48,390 nt of DNA, from NCBI GenBank assembly GCA_002483285.1, contig DLHP01000007.1:1-48390 (forward strand), read 5' to 3'. The DNA is from Flavobacterium sp. UBA7665. Its GTDB lineage: Bacteria > Bacteroidota > Bacteroidia > Flavobacteriales > Flavobacteriaceae. The notes under the pieces were generated by a model, which saw only the letters and a list, made by a program, of their open reading frames with translations, did not search any database and was not told where the DNA came from. Position numbers and translations under genes: made by a program. Of this stretch, positions 18,221 through 25,988 are shown one piece after another (the stretch's first letter is position 1; each line of letters starts with the position of its first letter).

Positions 18221-19165
18221 ATGGAAGCACAATATATCTCGGAGATTATTCATCTTTTATCTGACGATACTCAGTCGATGGTGGGAGCATTCTTAAAAGC
18301 GCAAATATTTGCGAAACGTATAGGAAATGAAGTGCTTTATAAATGGGTAGTTCAAGAGTTGAACGGATATGAAGCGGGGTCTGAACTTCCGTCGTATAGA
18401 TATGCCAAGTGTACAAATTTTGCCGTCTTAAAACAGCGTGGACGGTTATTGCCTGAACAATCGCTACCATTTACGTCTTTCTCTAAAGTTGTAAGTGAAA
18501 TGCTTTTGAAGTATCGAGTATTTAGTAGTATAAAAGCATTAGAAGAAATAATATCTACCGACCCGAAGGGAGCTGTTATCCATCCTCACTCAGCCGATTT
18601 TTGCCAACTGTTAACTGATGACCTTAGACAACAAGGCCGTACTTTCGGCGTACATTCGTTAAGAACTAATATTCAAGTATTTGAATTTACCGAGGTGTTA
18701 ATGAATATACGCTCAAAGTTATTGGAACTGGTACTCGAATTGGAAGAAGATTTTCCTAATATTGACATGGACCTAGAAAGTCGGGTAGTAGATAAACAAG
18801 CAGTTAATCAAACAATAAACTATATTATGAATAAAATCAAGATAACAACAACGGGAGATGGTAACACTATAAATACTGGTGATAATTCAACCGTTACCAA
18901 CAATGCGGTTATTACAACAGGTAATAAAGAAGAGCTTAAAAAATTCCTAAATGAAAAAGGAGTTTCAAATGAAGATTACACGCTTCTAGCTGAGGTAATA
19001 GACGAGGAAGCCTCTCTTGCAACAACGGAACGTTTTGGAGCGAAAGTTAATAGTTGGGTTCAATACATGGTTGGAAAAGCACTTAGCGGAACTTGGGATA
19101 TTGGAGTAGGTACAGCAGGCGCAGTTTTAGCGGAAGGGATTTTACGATATTATGGTTTAAAATAA
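18221..19165 (+). CDS. AbiTii-like abortive-infection protein, full length
   Basis: This is a 314-residue protein. Its N-terminal ~170 residues resemble the AbiTii domain (FLKAQIFAKRIGNE, LYKWVVQELNGYE, LPSYRYAKC), a domain named for predicted abortive-infection proteins. A short linker follows with a GDGNTINTGDNSTV glycine/asparagine motif (about 212-225) of the kind that builds a small beta-helix or oligomerisation element. The C-terminus (about 235-314) is a distinct helical module ending in a glycine-rich, amphipathic stretch (GKALSGTWDIGVGTAGAVLA) and YYG, which could insert into membranes. It converges with a shorter paralogue whose stop codon is one base away. Family assignment is by motif memory; activity is inferred. 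Confidence 0.65.
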   Translation: MEAQYISEIIHLLSDDTQSMVGAFLKAQIFAKRIGNEVLYKWVVQELNGYEAGSELPSYRYAKCTNFAVLKQRGRLLPEQSLPFTSFSKVVSEMLLKYRVFSSIKALEEIISTDPKGAVIHPHSADFCQLLTDDLRQQGRTFGVHSLRTNIQVFEFTEVLMNIRSKLLELVLELEEDFPNIDMDLESRVVDKQAVNQTINYIMNKIKITTTGDGNTINTGDNSTVTNNAVITTGNKEELKKFLNEKGVSNEDYTLLAEVIDEEASLATTERFGAKVNSWVQYMVGKALSGTWDIGVGTAGAVLAEGILRYYGLK

Positions 19166-19166
19166 T

Positions 19167-19829
19167 TTAATTTATTTTGGCCCCGTTACCAGTGTTGATA
19201 GTATTTCCGTCCCCTTCTGTAATTATGTAGTTCATGACCTTATAGATTGTATTATTAACCTCATCATTTTTTGCCATCAATTTTTCCATATCTATTTTAT
19301 AGCCGAATTCTTTCTCGATTTCAAGCATAATATTTAAGGCATTGCTGCGAATCATCGAAACAATATGCTCGATTGCACCTTTACCGACTGTTCTATTTGC
19401 CGAATAAATTTGTGCAAGTGGATTACCAGAATTTTGCAGATTTTTTGATAAATAATGCAGAATTTCTGTTGCAATTGCCACTTCTACCGTACTAGACTTA
19501 CCCGCCAATAAATGTTCCAAACCTGAAATACCTTGATAAAATTCAAATTTTTCAAAAGCTGAACGAATTTCAGGCTCAAGACCATCTAACGGAATGAGTT
19601 GGTTTGTTAGCTTCCACCTACCGTTCATAAGATTACCATAGACATTGCAATTAAATATTCGATATTCAGGTAATATATCATTGTCCTGATATCCCTCAAT
19701 TTCCTTACTCACCCAGTCAATCAACTGTTGGTTTTTTAATCGTACACCGAAGACTTTGACCTTTAATAAGACAGAGGTAAGCGAGGTTGAAGTATCTGTA
19801 AGTTGATTGACAATATCTGTAATATCCAT
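19167..19829 (-). CDS. short AbiTii-like protein lacking the C-terminal module
   Basis: This is a 220-residue paralogue of the convergent 314-residue protein. It has the same N-terminal layout (VLLKVKVFGVRLKNQ, LIDWVSKEIEGYQ, LPEYRIFNC) and the same GDGNTINTG motif, but it stops seven residues after that motif and has no C-terminal effector-like module. It begins 15 bases after the stop of the SMC-like ATPase on the same strand, so it is probably the fourth gene of that operon. It could regulate or hetero-oligomerise with the longer AbiTii-like protein, or act with the ATPase system. It could also be a truncated copy; the frame is intact. Confidence 0.65.
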   Translation of the reverse strand: MDITDIVNQLTDTSTSLTSVLLKVKVFGVRLKNQQLIDWVSKEIEGYQDNDILPEYRIFNCNVYGNLMNGRWKLTNQLIPLDGLEPEIRSAFEKFEFYQGISGLEHLLAGKSSTVEVAIATEILHYLSKNLQNSGNPLAQIYSANRTVGKGAIEHIVSMIRSNALNIMLEIEKEFGYKIDMEKLMAKNDEVNNTIYKVMNYIITEGDGNTINTGNGAKIN

Positions 19830-19844
19830 ATATAAAAGCGAATT

Positions 19845-21917
19845 TTAAAAAAGCGGGTCATCTTCTTCCTTGTCCCAATCTAAATCTTCAAATCTCTCAT
19901 TGTCGCTACCGAATAAGTCAAACTGGTTAGAATCTTGTTGATTGGGAATGTTAGACATAAGAGCATCATCAATAAAGCCAATTTCGGTGCCAGGAATGTT
20001 TGTACTAAAGTGCTTTCTGACGAATCCTTTAAGATTATCATATAGGGTATCAGGAATATCGTTATCAACGATAATGAGTTGGAAACTATCTTTGTATTTA
20101 GTTAACGTTAGTAAATATCTGTAGATATTTTCGTGCTTTTCATAATCGGTCATACCTTCTTTTTCATCTTCCTCTCGATTCGTTGACTCTAAATCCCGCT
20201 CTTTAACCTTTCCAAGATATTTAGTTATGGTATCAATCATTAGGAACGATGGATAATTTACAGGATTCTCTACTGCGTATATCATTAAACTAAGAAAGTA
20301 TGCTACTGAACTTACAGTTCTCACTCCTCCAGATGTAATGCTTTCGTAATTACGACCTCTTATTATTGGTAAATAAGTTGTTGGTGAAATTGCTATGTTA
20401 GTAGGGTTTTTTACTCCGACATAAACTAGAATTTCTTTTACTTTTTCACCTAGTTCTTTTAAAATTTTATCAAGTGATGGAGCATCTTTTTTAAGCTCTC
20501 CTAAAGTTTCTCTGAGTTCGTCAATGTTTCTTTGAATTTCTACAATTTCCGCATCTTGAACTGACTGTTGGAGTCTTATTTTATAAAAATGCTGAGAATT
20601 TTTAATGTCGCTCTGAACCGTTCCAGCCCGATATGAAAGAGCATCACGCTGATTTAAATAAGGGGAAACAATATCAACAGATTGTTTATCTAGTAACAAC
20701 CGCATTTCATCCAGTTGTGAAGTCGTGTTTTTGATTTCCTTGATTGATTTAGCTTCTTGGTCTTTCAGGCTTTTATAAATGCTGTCTAAATCACGCATTC
20801 TACGGCGTAGCGAGTTTAGTTCTCCTTTGATGCTTTTCGTATCAGAATCATTAAATTGCTCCTTTAGTTTGCTTACATTCACAACGGTATCACAAAGCGG
20901 ACAATCTAATTTTTTGTCAGCTATTTTTGGAAACTTATCAAGGGCCTCAATAGTGGCTTCCATTTTTCTCATGTCGTTTCGATACTCGTTTCGCAATGCA
21001 ATATTTTGCTTAATTTCCAATTCTGTCGTACTATGCTCTTGATAGTTTTGGCGAATATTTCTTTCAAGATTAGAAATTCCATTACGCAGGTGATTAAGTT
21101 CCTCACTACCACCAATTATTTCGGTATCGATTTGTTTAATTGCTATTCGTAGTTCATCCAACTCTTTTTCCAAATTGTCTTTTTGAAGAGTAAGCTCGGA
21201 TAATGATTCCACTTGAGTCTCTTTTAGAAATGACGCTATCGAATTATTTTTTGTTGTAAGAGTATTTTTATCTGTTAAAAGGACGCTTATACGACCTTCT
21301 AGTTCTGTGATTTGCTCGTCAAGCACATTGTACATTAATTTGAAAGTTTCTTTTAACTTGGTAAGAATCGCATAATTTTCTCCAAAAAGTTTTTTACTTC
21401 CAATTTTATCTTGGTCAAGATAATTATATTTAAAAATATCTCTAAAGCTTAAGTTTACCATTCTAGTGACCTCTTTCGAAGGAGCTTCCTTAATACGTAC
21501 CAATGGAATCCGCATCGCTTGTAATAAGAATTCGGAGAAATTTCCGTCTTCGGCGATTTGAACATAATTAGGGGAATAAAATTTTGGAAAAGTTTCCTCA
21601 ATTGTTTTATATGTTCCGCGATACACTTCAATCTCGGCTTTGGCATTAAAGATATCTCGTTTGATGGTGTATGTTACACCAAGAAAATCTACTTCGAGAA
21701 GGCAATGTTGACCTTTCATTTCAATTTCCTCGTATGTGTCTAGTGATGACGCACCTAAACAATAGTTGATTAAATTTAATATGCTTGATTTACCAGTATC
21801 GGAATCACCATATATAATGTTTAATCCAGTATCGAATGGAACTACGTAATCTTTTTGCGCACCGACTAAAACTAGAAAGTTTACTTTTAGTTTAAGTATT
21901 TTGATTCTTTTTGCCAT
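19845..21917 (-). CDS. SMC/Rad50-like ABC ATPase of an ABC-3C-type system
   Basis: This is a 690-residue protein. Walker A is at residues 37-45 (GDSDTGKSS, preceded by NIIY and followed by INYCLG), as in DUF3732-type ATPases. Long coiled coil runs from about 200 to 500, interrupted near residue 338 by a CPLC zinc-hook motif as in Rad50. Walker B is near residue 560 (PSFLMIDT). The last 40 residues are acidic and disordered. Such ATPases are the sensor/engine subunit of predicted ABC three-component conflict systems, where they are thought to recognise invading nucleic acid and switch on an effector. The start overlaps the stop of the middle-component gene by 26 bases, consistent with translational coupling. 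Confidence 0.75.
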   Translation of the reverse strand: MAKRIKILKLKVNFLVLVGAQKDYVVPFDTGLNIIYGDSDTGKSSILNLINYCLGASSLDTYEEIEMKGQHCLLEVDFLGVTYTIKRDIFNAKAEIEVYRGTYKTIEETFPKFYSPNYVQIAEDGNFSEFLLQAMRIPLVRIKEAPSKEVTRMVNLSFRDIFKYNYLDQDKIGSKKLFGENYAILTKLKETFKLMYNVLDEQITELEGRISVLLTDKNTLTTKNNSIASFLKETQVESLSELTLQKDNLEKELDELRIAIKQIDTEIIGGSEELNHLRNGISNLERNIRQNYQEHSTTELEIKQNIALRNEYRNDMRKMEATIEALDKFPKIADKKLDCPLCDTVVNVSKLKEQFNDSDTKSIKGELNSLRRRMRDLDSIYKSLKDQEAKSIKEIKNTTSQLDEMRLLLDKQSVDIVSPYLNQRDALSYRAGTVQSDIKNSQHFYKIRLQQSVQDAEIVEIQRNIDELRETLGELKKDAPSLDKILKELGEKVKEILVYVGVKNPTNIAISPTTYLPIIRGRNYESITSGGVRTVSSVAYFLSLMIYAVENPVNYPSFLMIDTITKYLGKVKERDLESTNREEDEKEGMTDYEKHENIYRYLLTLTKYKDSFQLIIVDNDIPDTLYDNLKGFVRKHFSTNIPGTEIGFIDDALMSNIPNQQDSNQFDLFGSDNERFEDLDWDKEEDDPLF

Positions 21918-22413
21918 GTATTAAATGTGATTCTATAAGTTTGCCAATAACACTACTTGAAAGAGCAACTAATGGTCTTAATTCATTATTTAAATCTCTC
22001 ACTCTTTGAAAGTATTGAGATTCCAGTGTGGTAGCTTGCCTTAATCCATCTTGCGTAATGCTGTAATAAATTTGAAAATCACTCAAAATTTTTGCTTCTA
22101 AATAATTATAAGATAAGAGAATTTTTAAAAGGCTCTTAGTTTTTTTCAAATCGAAAATTTCTGCTTTGTTAAGAAACAAAGCTTCAATAGAGTACATTTC
22201 TGAATTATGTAATTCTATTATTTTTTTGTCCTTGTCATTCAAAATTTTATTGAGAACTATCGGATGCTTAACTAGAAATTCAAATTCTCCGATTTTCTGC
22301 AAATCGAGATTAATGGGTTTCTTTGCGCCAATAGACAACACCTGAAATAAAAGTAAAATTTTGCTTAATCTAAGCGTGACTTCGTGGTCTGGAATGTAAA
22401 AAGGTAAATTCAT
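21892..22413 (-). CDS. ABC-3C-like middle component
   Basis: This 173-residue helical protein begins MNLPFYIPDHEVTLRLSKI and has a winged-helix-like centre. Its size and order between effector and SMC-like ATPase fit the middle component of ABC three-component systems, which bridges the ATPase and the effector. The ATG lies inside the stop of the upstream hydrolase gene (four-base ATGA overlap), and its own 3' end overlaps the ATPase start. Sequence alone gives no catalytic motif. The assignment depends mostly on gene order. Confidence 0.6.
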   Translation of the reverse strand: MNLPFYIPDHEVTLRLSKILLLFQVLSIGAKKPINLDLQKIGEFEFLVKHPIVLNKILNDKDKKIIELHNSEMYSIEALFLNKAEIFDLKKTKSLLKILLSYNYLEAKILSDFQIYYSITQDGLRQATTLESQYFQRVRDLNNELRPLVALSSSVIGKLIESHLIHGKKNQNT

Positions 22414-23633
22414 TTTTGCGTAGCTTTTAGCTTTTCTGCAAACTCTTCAAGAGTAGAAACGCTACCATTTTTATCCCACCAAATATCCTTATCATCAGCT
22501 GCAATTTGATGTAACATTCCAAATTTTTGAAGACCTTGTAATGGGTGATAAAGCGTATTTAGATATGTTTTATCTTTTTCGAGAATTTTCTCGTGTACAG
22601 CATTAAGTAAAGCATCTGAACTAGAATGAGTGCCCGATAGATAATGTCCAAATTCGACGATGTAAAGTTCTTTTATGTTTTCATATAATGGAGCCAACTC
22701 CTTAACGTCAACACCTTGTGCACTCAACTTTCTTATCGCAAATTCAGCATTAAAAAATGCTTGTTTCGAGCCATTCATCAACGTTGAATGAATGTCGGCC
22801 ATGAGCATTTTAAGCACAAAAACTTCCTCATCATATTGACCAGTATCAACAAATCTATTTTCAGTTTTTATTGACTGTATTGATTGTTCAAGTAACAAAG
22901 CACGAAGCTGTATGATAATTGCATCTATAACTACGCTATTTCCTTCTGGTGCGATAATGCTGAAATGGTCGTCATCACAATATATTACCTCTTGAATTTC
23001 TGTATCATATGATACCGAGCTGACTTTGGGTACAATATCATCGTTAAGACCTTGAGCATAGATTCTTTTAGGAAGTAACTTGCTTTGTACCCATTCATTA
23101 TTCATGGCATTAATACTATTGCTCAACGGGTCTAAATCTTTCACCTGAAAATTATTTATTATTGTTTTGCCATAGGTCGCCAATATCGAACCCGAATGCG
23201 GTGTAGCTAAGGACACGTACAATTTTACTCTGGTAGCCGAATTCTTCGCTATATCATTTAAGATGTATCTTTTAGCTATTAATCCTCCCATACTGTGTCC
23301 TATCAATACAATATTTTCGTATTGTGGATGAGAATATCTTAACTGTGATTCTAAAAGCAAACTTATTTCCTCTATTGGAAGGTTTCTTGAGGTCTTTTCT
23401 CCAATTATATAATTTATAAATCTTCTGGTTTTGGGAAAGAATGACAGAAGTTCTGTGTGATATTCAAAAATCCCAATATCAAAATTTGCACTAATCTGTT
23501 CGTCACTGAAAAATGGACCTATAAACGGTTTTGAATCATCCGTTTTAATCCAAGTTTCTATACTCCCAATAAAGCCATGAATAAATACAATCAGATTCTT
23601 GCATCCCTCTTTTTCGTTGATAATTTTAATCAT
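22410..23633 (-). CDS. alpha/beta-hydrolase effector of an ABC-3C-type system
   Basis: This is a 407-residue protein. Residues 1-245 are an alpha/beta-hydrolase: an oxyanion segment (VFIHGF, 16-21), a nucleophile elbow GHSMGG (Ser114), an acid in LNDD (Asp198 or Asp199) and a catalytic histidine in DDDHFS (His223). The fold resembles lipases and PGAP1-like esterases. Residues ~260-407 form a separate helical domain with no catalytic motif, fitting the C-terminal domain that links effectors to the ATPase in ABC-3C systems. It is first in a tightly overlapping operon (hydrolase, middle component, ATPase). I infer that it degrades a lipid or another ester when the ATPase detects an invader. The substrate is unknown. 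Confidence 0.75.
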   Translation of the reverse strand: MIKIINEKEGCKNLIVFIHGFIGSIETWIKTDDSKPFIGPFFSDEQISANFDIGIFEYHTELLSFFPKTRRFINYIIGEKTSRNLPIEEISLLLESQLRYSHPQYENIVLIGHSMGGLIAKRYILNDIAKNSATRVKLYVSLATPHSGSILATYGKTIINNFQVKDLDPLSNSINAMNNEWVQSKLLPKRIYAQGLNDDIVPKVSSVSYDTEIQEVIYCDDDHFSIIAPEGNSVVIDAIIIQLRALLLEQSIQSIKTENRFVDTGQYDEEVFVLKMLMADIHSTLMNGSKQAFFNAEFAIRKLSAQGVDVKELAPLYENIKELYIVEFGHYLSGTHSSSDALLNAVHEKILEKDKTYLNTLYHPLQGLQKFGMLHQIAADDKDIWWDKNGSVSTLEEFAEKLKATQK

Positions 23634-23653
23634 ACTTTGTCAATCTATGAATC

Positions 23654-23661
23654 CAAAGATA
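23654..23661 (-). promoter_or_regulatory. -7 element (TATCTTTG) of the ABC-3C-like operon
   Basis: A perfect TAnnTTTG match lies 20 bases before the hydrolase ATG, giving a leader of roughly a dozen bases. No TTG is evident at the -33 position. The remainder of 23,662-23,792 shows no gene. Confidence 0.4.
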
Positions 23662-23792
23662 TGTTAAATTTATAACGATTGGAGGTGGATTTTGATATAA
23701 TATTACAAAATGCGAAGTTTTTATTGCTAATGTGGAAAGACAATGGCAGAGATTTGAGTCTTTCTGGCTCAAAATATAGTCGCCTTAACAAA

Positions 23793-23933
23793 TTACACTT
23801 GGCGGGCAAAAATAACTCTTACAGTTGGATATAGGGTTTTCGCTATCCGAAGAGCATTTGCCGAATTTGCGGCTTTGACTAGAACTTCACTTGGGCTACC
23901 CCCGACCCAGATTTTAACTTTAAACTGTTTCAT
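23793..23933 (-). CDS. 46-residue protein coupled to the serine resolvase
   Basis: A short frame whose ATG (23,931-23,933) lies inside the end of the resolvase gene, overlapping it by 14 bases. The protein begins MKQFKVKIWVGGSPSEVLVK and continues with alternating strand, helix and strand (NALRIAKTLYP, then VRVIFARQV). This is a compact beta-alpha-beta pattern with good coding character. The overlap suggests translational coupling to the resolvase. Its role is unknown; a recombination accessory factor or a DNA-mimic-like protein are guesses. The reading frame and overlap are seen directly. Confidence 0.65.
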   Translation of the reverse strand: MKQFKVKIWVGGSPSEVLVKAANSANALRIAKTLYPTVRVIFARQV

Positions 23934-24531
23934 TTTTTTGATGATTTAAGATTTTTTGAACTTTTTGGACCGTACCGAGCGCGACGTTGGTCAACTTGGC
24001 AGTGTTGCGTAAAGATTGCTTTCGGTTTAAAAACTTTACTACTTCCTTGTATTTTGCCAAAACCTCATCATTGGATTCAGTGGAACCTTTGATGCGACCT
24101 TTGTAAGTTCCATTCGCTTTAGCGATGGCGATACCTTCACGCTGTCTTTCTAGCAGCGTATTTCTTTCCATCTCCGCGACATTTGCCATGACGCTGACAA
24201 TGAGTTTAAAGGTTGGATTTGGTTTTCCGTCAATTCTTGATTCCAGACCTAAGTTGTCAACTCGCAGAGTCACACCGAGAGTTTCAAATTCTTCCAGTGT
24301 ACCAATAAGGTCTTTTAGATTTCTCCCCAATCGGTCTATCGCGGCAACGGCAACCCAATTGATTCGGCCTGACTTAATTTCTTCTAGTAGAATTTTCCCT
24401 TGTTCGCGGTCGGCAAAAGCGACAGAACCGCTCACTACATCGTTGAACAACTGTTCGTCAGGATTTTGTTTGGCTATTTGGCGTTCTAGTTTCTGGTTCG
24501 CCGTACTGATTCTATTGTACCTTGCTTTCAT
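23920..24531 (-). CDS. serine recombinase (resolvase/invertase family)
   Basis: This 203-residue protein has the standard small serine recombinase layout. The catalytic serine is Ser9 in YNRIST. The active-site arginine motif is AAIDRLGRN, the long E helix follows (MANVAEMERNTLLERQREG), and a C-terminal Hin-like helix-turn-helix lies at about 165-195 (RNTAKLTNVALGTVQKV). It would cut and rejoin DNA at short paired sites for inversion or resolution. It lies within the island, downstream of a small hypothetical gene by two bases and driven by the promoter at 24,873-24,904. Its target sites are not identified. Confidence 0.9.
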   Translation of the reverse strand: MKARYNRISTANQKLERQIAKQNPDEQLFNDVVSGSVAFADREQGKILLEEIKSGRINWVAVAAIDRLGRNLKDLIGTLEEFETLGVTLRVDNLGLESRIDGKPNPTFKLIVSVMANVAEMERNTLLERQREGIAIAKANGTYKGRIKGSTESNDEVLAKYKEVVKFLNRKQSLRNTAKLTNVALGTVQKVQKILNHQKNETV

Positions 24532-24533
24532 GG

Positions 24534-24854
24534 TTATTTTATATAGGTTGGAATAAACTCTATGCGTCTGTCGATAAAAAATTGGAGTTGGTCAGCATAG
24601 ATTCCTTTGTGCGTCTCTACTACTCGAAAATTCTTATTCAAAAGTGATACGGTGTAAGTGTCGGAATAATCTAATGTGATAAAGGTCCATCCCTGAAAAT
24701 GATTTGCGGACACTTTCAGGAACAGACCTTTTCCTTTGTAAGTAAGAATTTGGGAAACTCCCCAACTCCAGAAAATGGTAATTGGGGATTTTAATAATTG
24801 GAGTGTTTCTTTTAGGTCGAACTCCAGACCTGTTAGTTGAGATATATTTTGCAT
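24534..24854 (-). CDS. hypothetical protein upstream of the resolvase
   Basis: This 106-residue protein begins MQNISQLTGLEF. I placed the start at the ATG at 24,854, because the longer frame starting with TTG at 24,875 begins inside the -7 promoter element. It is soluble and appears beta-rich in the middle (GLFLKVSANHFQGWTFITL). It ends two bases before the resolvase ATG, so the two are co-transcribed. I do not recognise a family; a DNA-binding or accessory role beside the resolvase is possible. Confidence 0.65.
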   Translation of the reverse strand: MQNISQLTGLEFDLKETLQLLKSPITIFWSWGVSQILTYKGKGLFLKVSANHFQGWTFITLDYSDTYTVSLLNKNFRVVETHKGIYADQLQFFIDRRIEFIPTYIK

Positions 24855-24872
24855 GGCGTATAATTTATACAC

Positions 24873-24904
24873 CAAATATAAAACAATATCTTTAATGTAC
24901 CAAA
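24873..24904 (-). promoter_or_regulatory. promoter of the resolvase operon (TTTG-N20-TATATTTG)
   Basis: On the minus strand TTTG (24,904-24,901) is separated by exactly 20 bases from TATATTTG (24,880-24,873), a full match to the Bacteroidota housekeeping promoter. The -7 box ends 18 bases before the ATG at 24,854. It fixes the start of the hypothetical gene. Confidence 0.75.
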
Positions 24905-25008
24905 TTTAAAGTGGTTATTTTTAGTACACTCATTTTTCAACGGATGCGTTATTTCTAGTAGTAGAATCGCATCAGCGTTAGGCTATAATCTAAAATTGTT
25001 ACAACTTT

Positions 25009-25497
25009 TTATTTCCATCCTTGTGTCAATGGTCGGACTGACCCAGAGAATAGAATACAACATTTAGTCACATGCAGCGTACTAATACTTCTGGTGAGTA
25101 ATGTTTCTTCGTTCCAATAGAGGTATCGACACGGAATGCCGTCAACTTGCTTTGTCAATTCTCCCATTTCAAATGTGTGGACTTCATCTGGAGCGCGATT
25201 CATATTCCAATCGTCAAAACCCATGCGGGTCCAGATGCTAATTTTATTTCCTTCTATCAGTAGTCGGAAATACAATGATTCGGACGGAACGGAGGAGGGA
25301 AGTTCTTCGCACCACTTTCCTTGAACAAATTGAAGGACTTCATCCGCGTTTTGGACATTGACCTCAGTATTTTGGTTGTCATCATCTTCCGAACCCGTAA
25401 AGTTCTGAACACATTTTACAAGTCCAAAAACAATACAAAAGATGCTAACGACCATCATAATTTTTGTGCCGAATGAAGTTTTTTCTGTTTCTGCCAT
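25009..25497 (-). CDS. hypothetical membrane-anchored protein
   Basis: This is a 162-residue protein. A short polar N-terminus is followed by one hydrophobic helix (KIMMVVSIFCIVFGLVK), an acidic linker (SEDDDNQN) and a globular domain of ~110 residues with several tryptophans and cysteines (FVQGKWCEELP, TRMGFDDWNMN, CCILFSGSV). The topology suggests an N-terminally anchored protein with a periplasmic or cytoplasmic sensor-like domain. It is divergent from the XRE regulator across a 120-base region containing a palindrome, so that regulator may control it. No family is recognised. Confidence 0.6.
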   Translation of the reverse strand: MAETEKTSFGTKIMMVVSIFCIVFGLVKCVQNFTGSEDDDNQNTEVNVQNADEVLQFVQGKWCEELPSSVPSESLYFRLLIEGNKISIWTRMGFDDWNMNRAPDEVHTFEMGELTKQVDGIPCRYLYWNEETLLTRSISTLHVTKCCILFSGSVRPLTQGWK

Positions 25498-25539
25498 AAT
25501 TTATTTTTTATTGGTTATGGAGCTAATATATAAAAAAAA

Positions 25540-25555
25540 CAGTCGTATATGACTG
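25540..25555. promoter_or_regulatory. 16-bp palindrome, candidate XRE operator
   Basis: CAGTC-GTATAT-GACTG is a dyad with 5-bp perfect arms. It lies midway between the divergent membrane protein and the XRE regulator genes, 62 bases before the regulator start. The position and size fit an operator for a dimeric helix-turn-helix repressor. Only one copy is seen here. Confidence 0.4.
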
Positions 25556-25617
25556 GAAACATACATTCCTATTTATTTTTCCAGATACAAATACTTTTCG
25601 GTCACTAATTCTATGTG

Positions 25618-25845
25618 ATGAGAAAAACAGAGATTCCAGATTCAGTCAAAACTATCGGCGCAAATATTACAGCGATAATCAAACAAAAGAATATGAAGGT
25701 TAGACACGTGGCCCATGATGCCGATATGGACATCGAAGCTTTGCGCCGCTACATGGCGGGTAAACAAATCATGGGAGTCGATAAGAGCGTCCGAATCGCT
25801 AAAGCGTTGGAAGTTGAGGTTTCCGAACTCTTTAAAGGTGCTTAA
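25618..25845 (+). CDS. XRE-family helix-turn-helix regulator
   Basis: This is a 75-residue single-domain protein. The helix-turn-helix spans about residues 20-65, with VRHVAHDADMDIEALRRYMAGK as the turn and recognition region followed by a KALEVEVSELF helix, as in Cro/C1-type regulators. I take the ATG at 25,618; a GTG one codon upstream is possible. It is a likely repressor of its own promoter and of the divergent membrane protein gene. Its 3' end overlaps the convergent 48-residue gene by four bases. Confidence 0.75.
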   Translation: MRKTEIPDSVKTIGANITAIIKQKNMKVRHVAHDADMDIEALRRYMAGKQIMGVDKSVRIAKALEVEVSELFKGA

Positions 25846-25988
25846 TCTTTCCTGTCTTCTTTTAAGGTATTGACGAGTTCTTTAAGTTGCTCTTTGTCAA
25901 TACCTTTCATAATTATTTTAATTGGATATTTCGGTTTCTCGGTCTTGAGTACTTTCTTGAGTTGTTCTATTGTCAATCTAATTTTCAT
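25842..25988 (-). CDS. 48-residue charged protein convergent with the XRE gene
   Basis: A short frame, ATG at 25,988 and TAA at 25,842. The product begins MKIRLTIEQLKKVLKTEKPK and ends LVNTLKEDRKD: lysine-rich, strongly helical and without a membrane segment. Its regular heptad-like pattern suggests real coding sequence rather than chance. The four-base tail-to-tail overlap with the XRE gene means the two transcripts are antisense at their ends. The function is unknown; an antitoxin-like or regulatory partner is possible. Confidence 0.5.
   Translation of the reverse strand: MKIRLTIEQLKKVLKTEKPKYPIKIIMKGIDKEQLKELVNTLKEDRKD

Noticed and set aside
18856..19213. Inverted DNA similarity between the two GDGNTINTG-coding segments
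   Set aside because: It is explained by the shared protein motif in two convergent paralogues rather than by a mobile-element terminal repeat.
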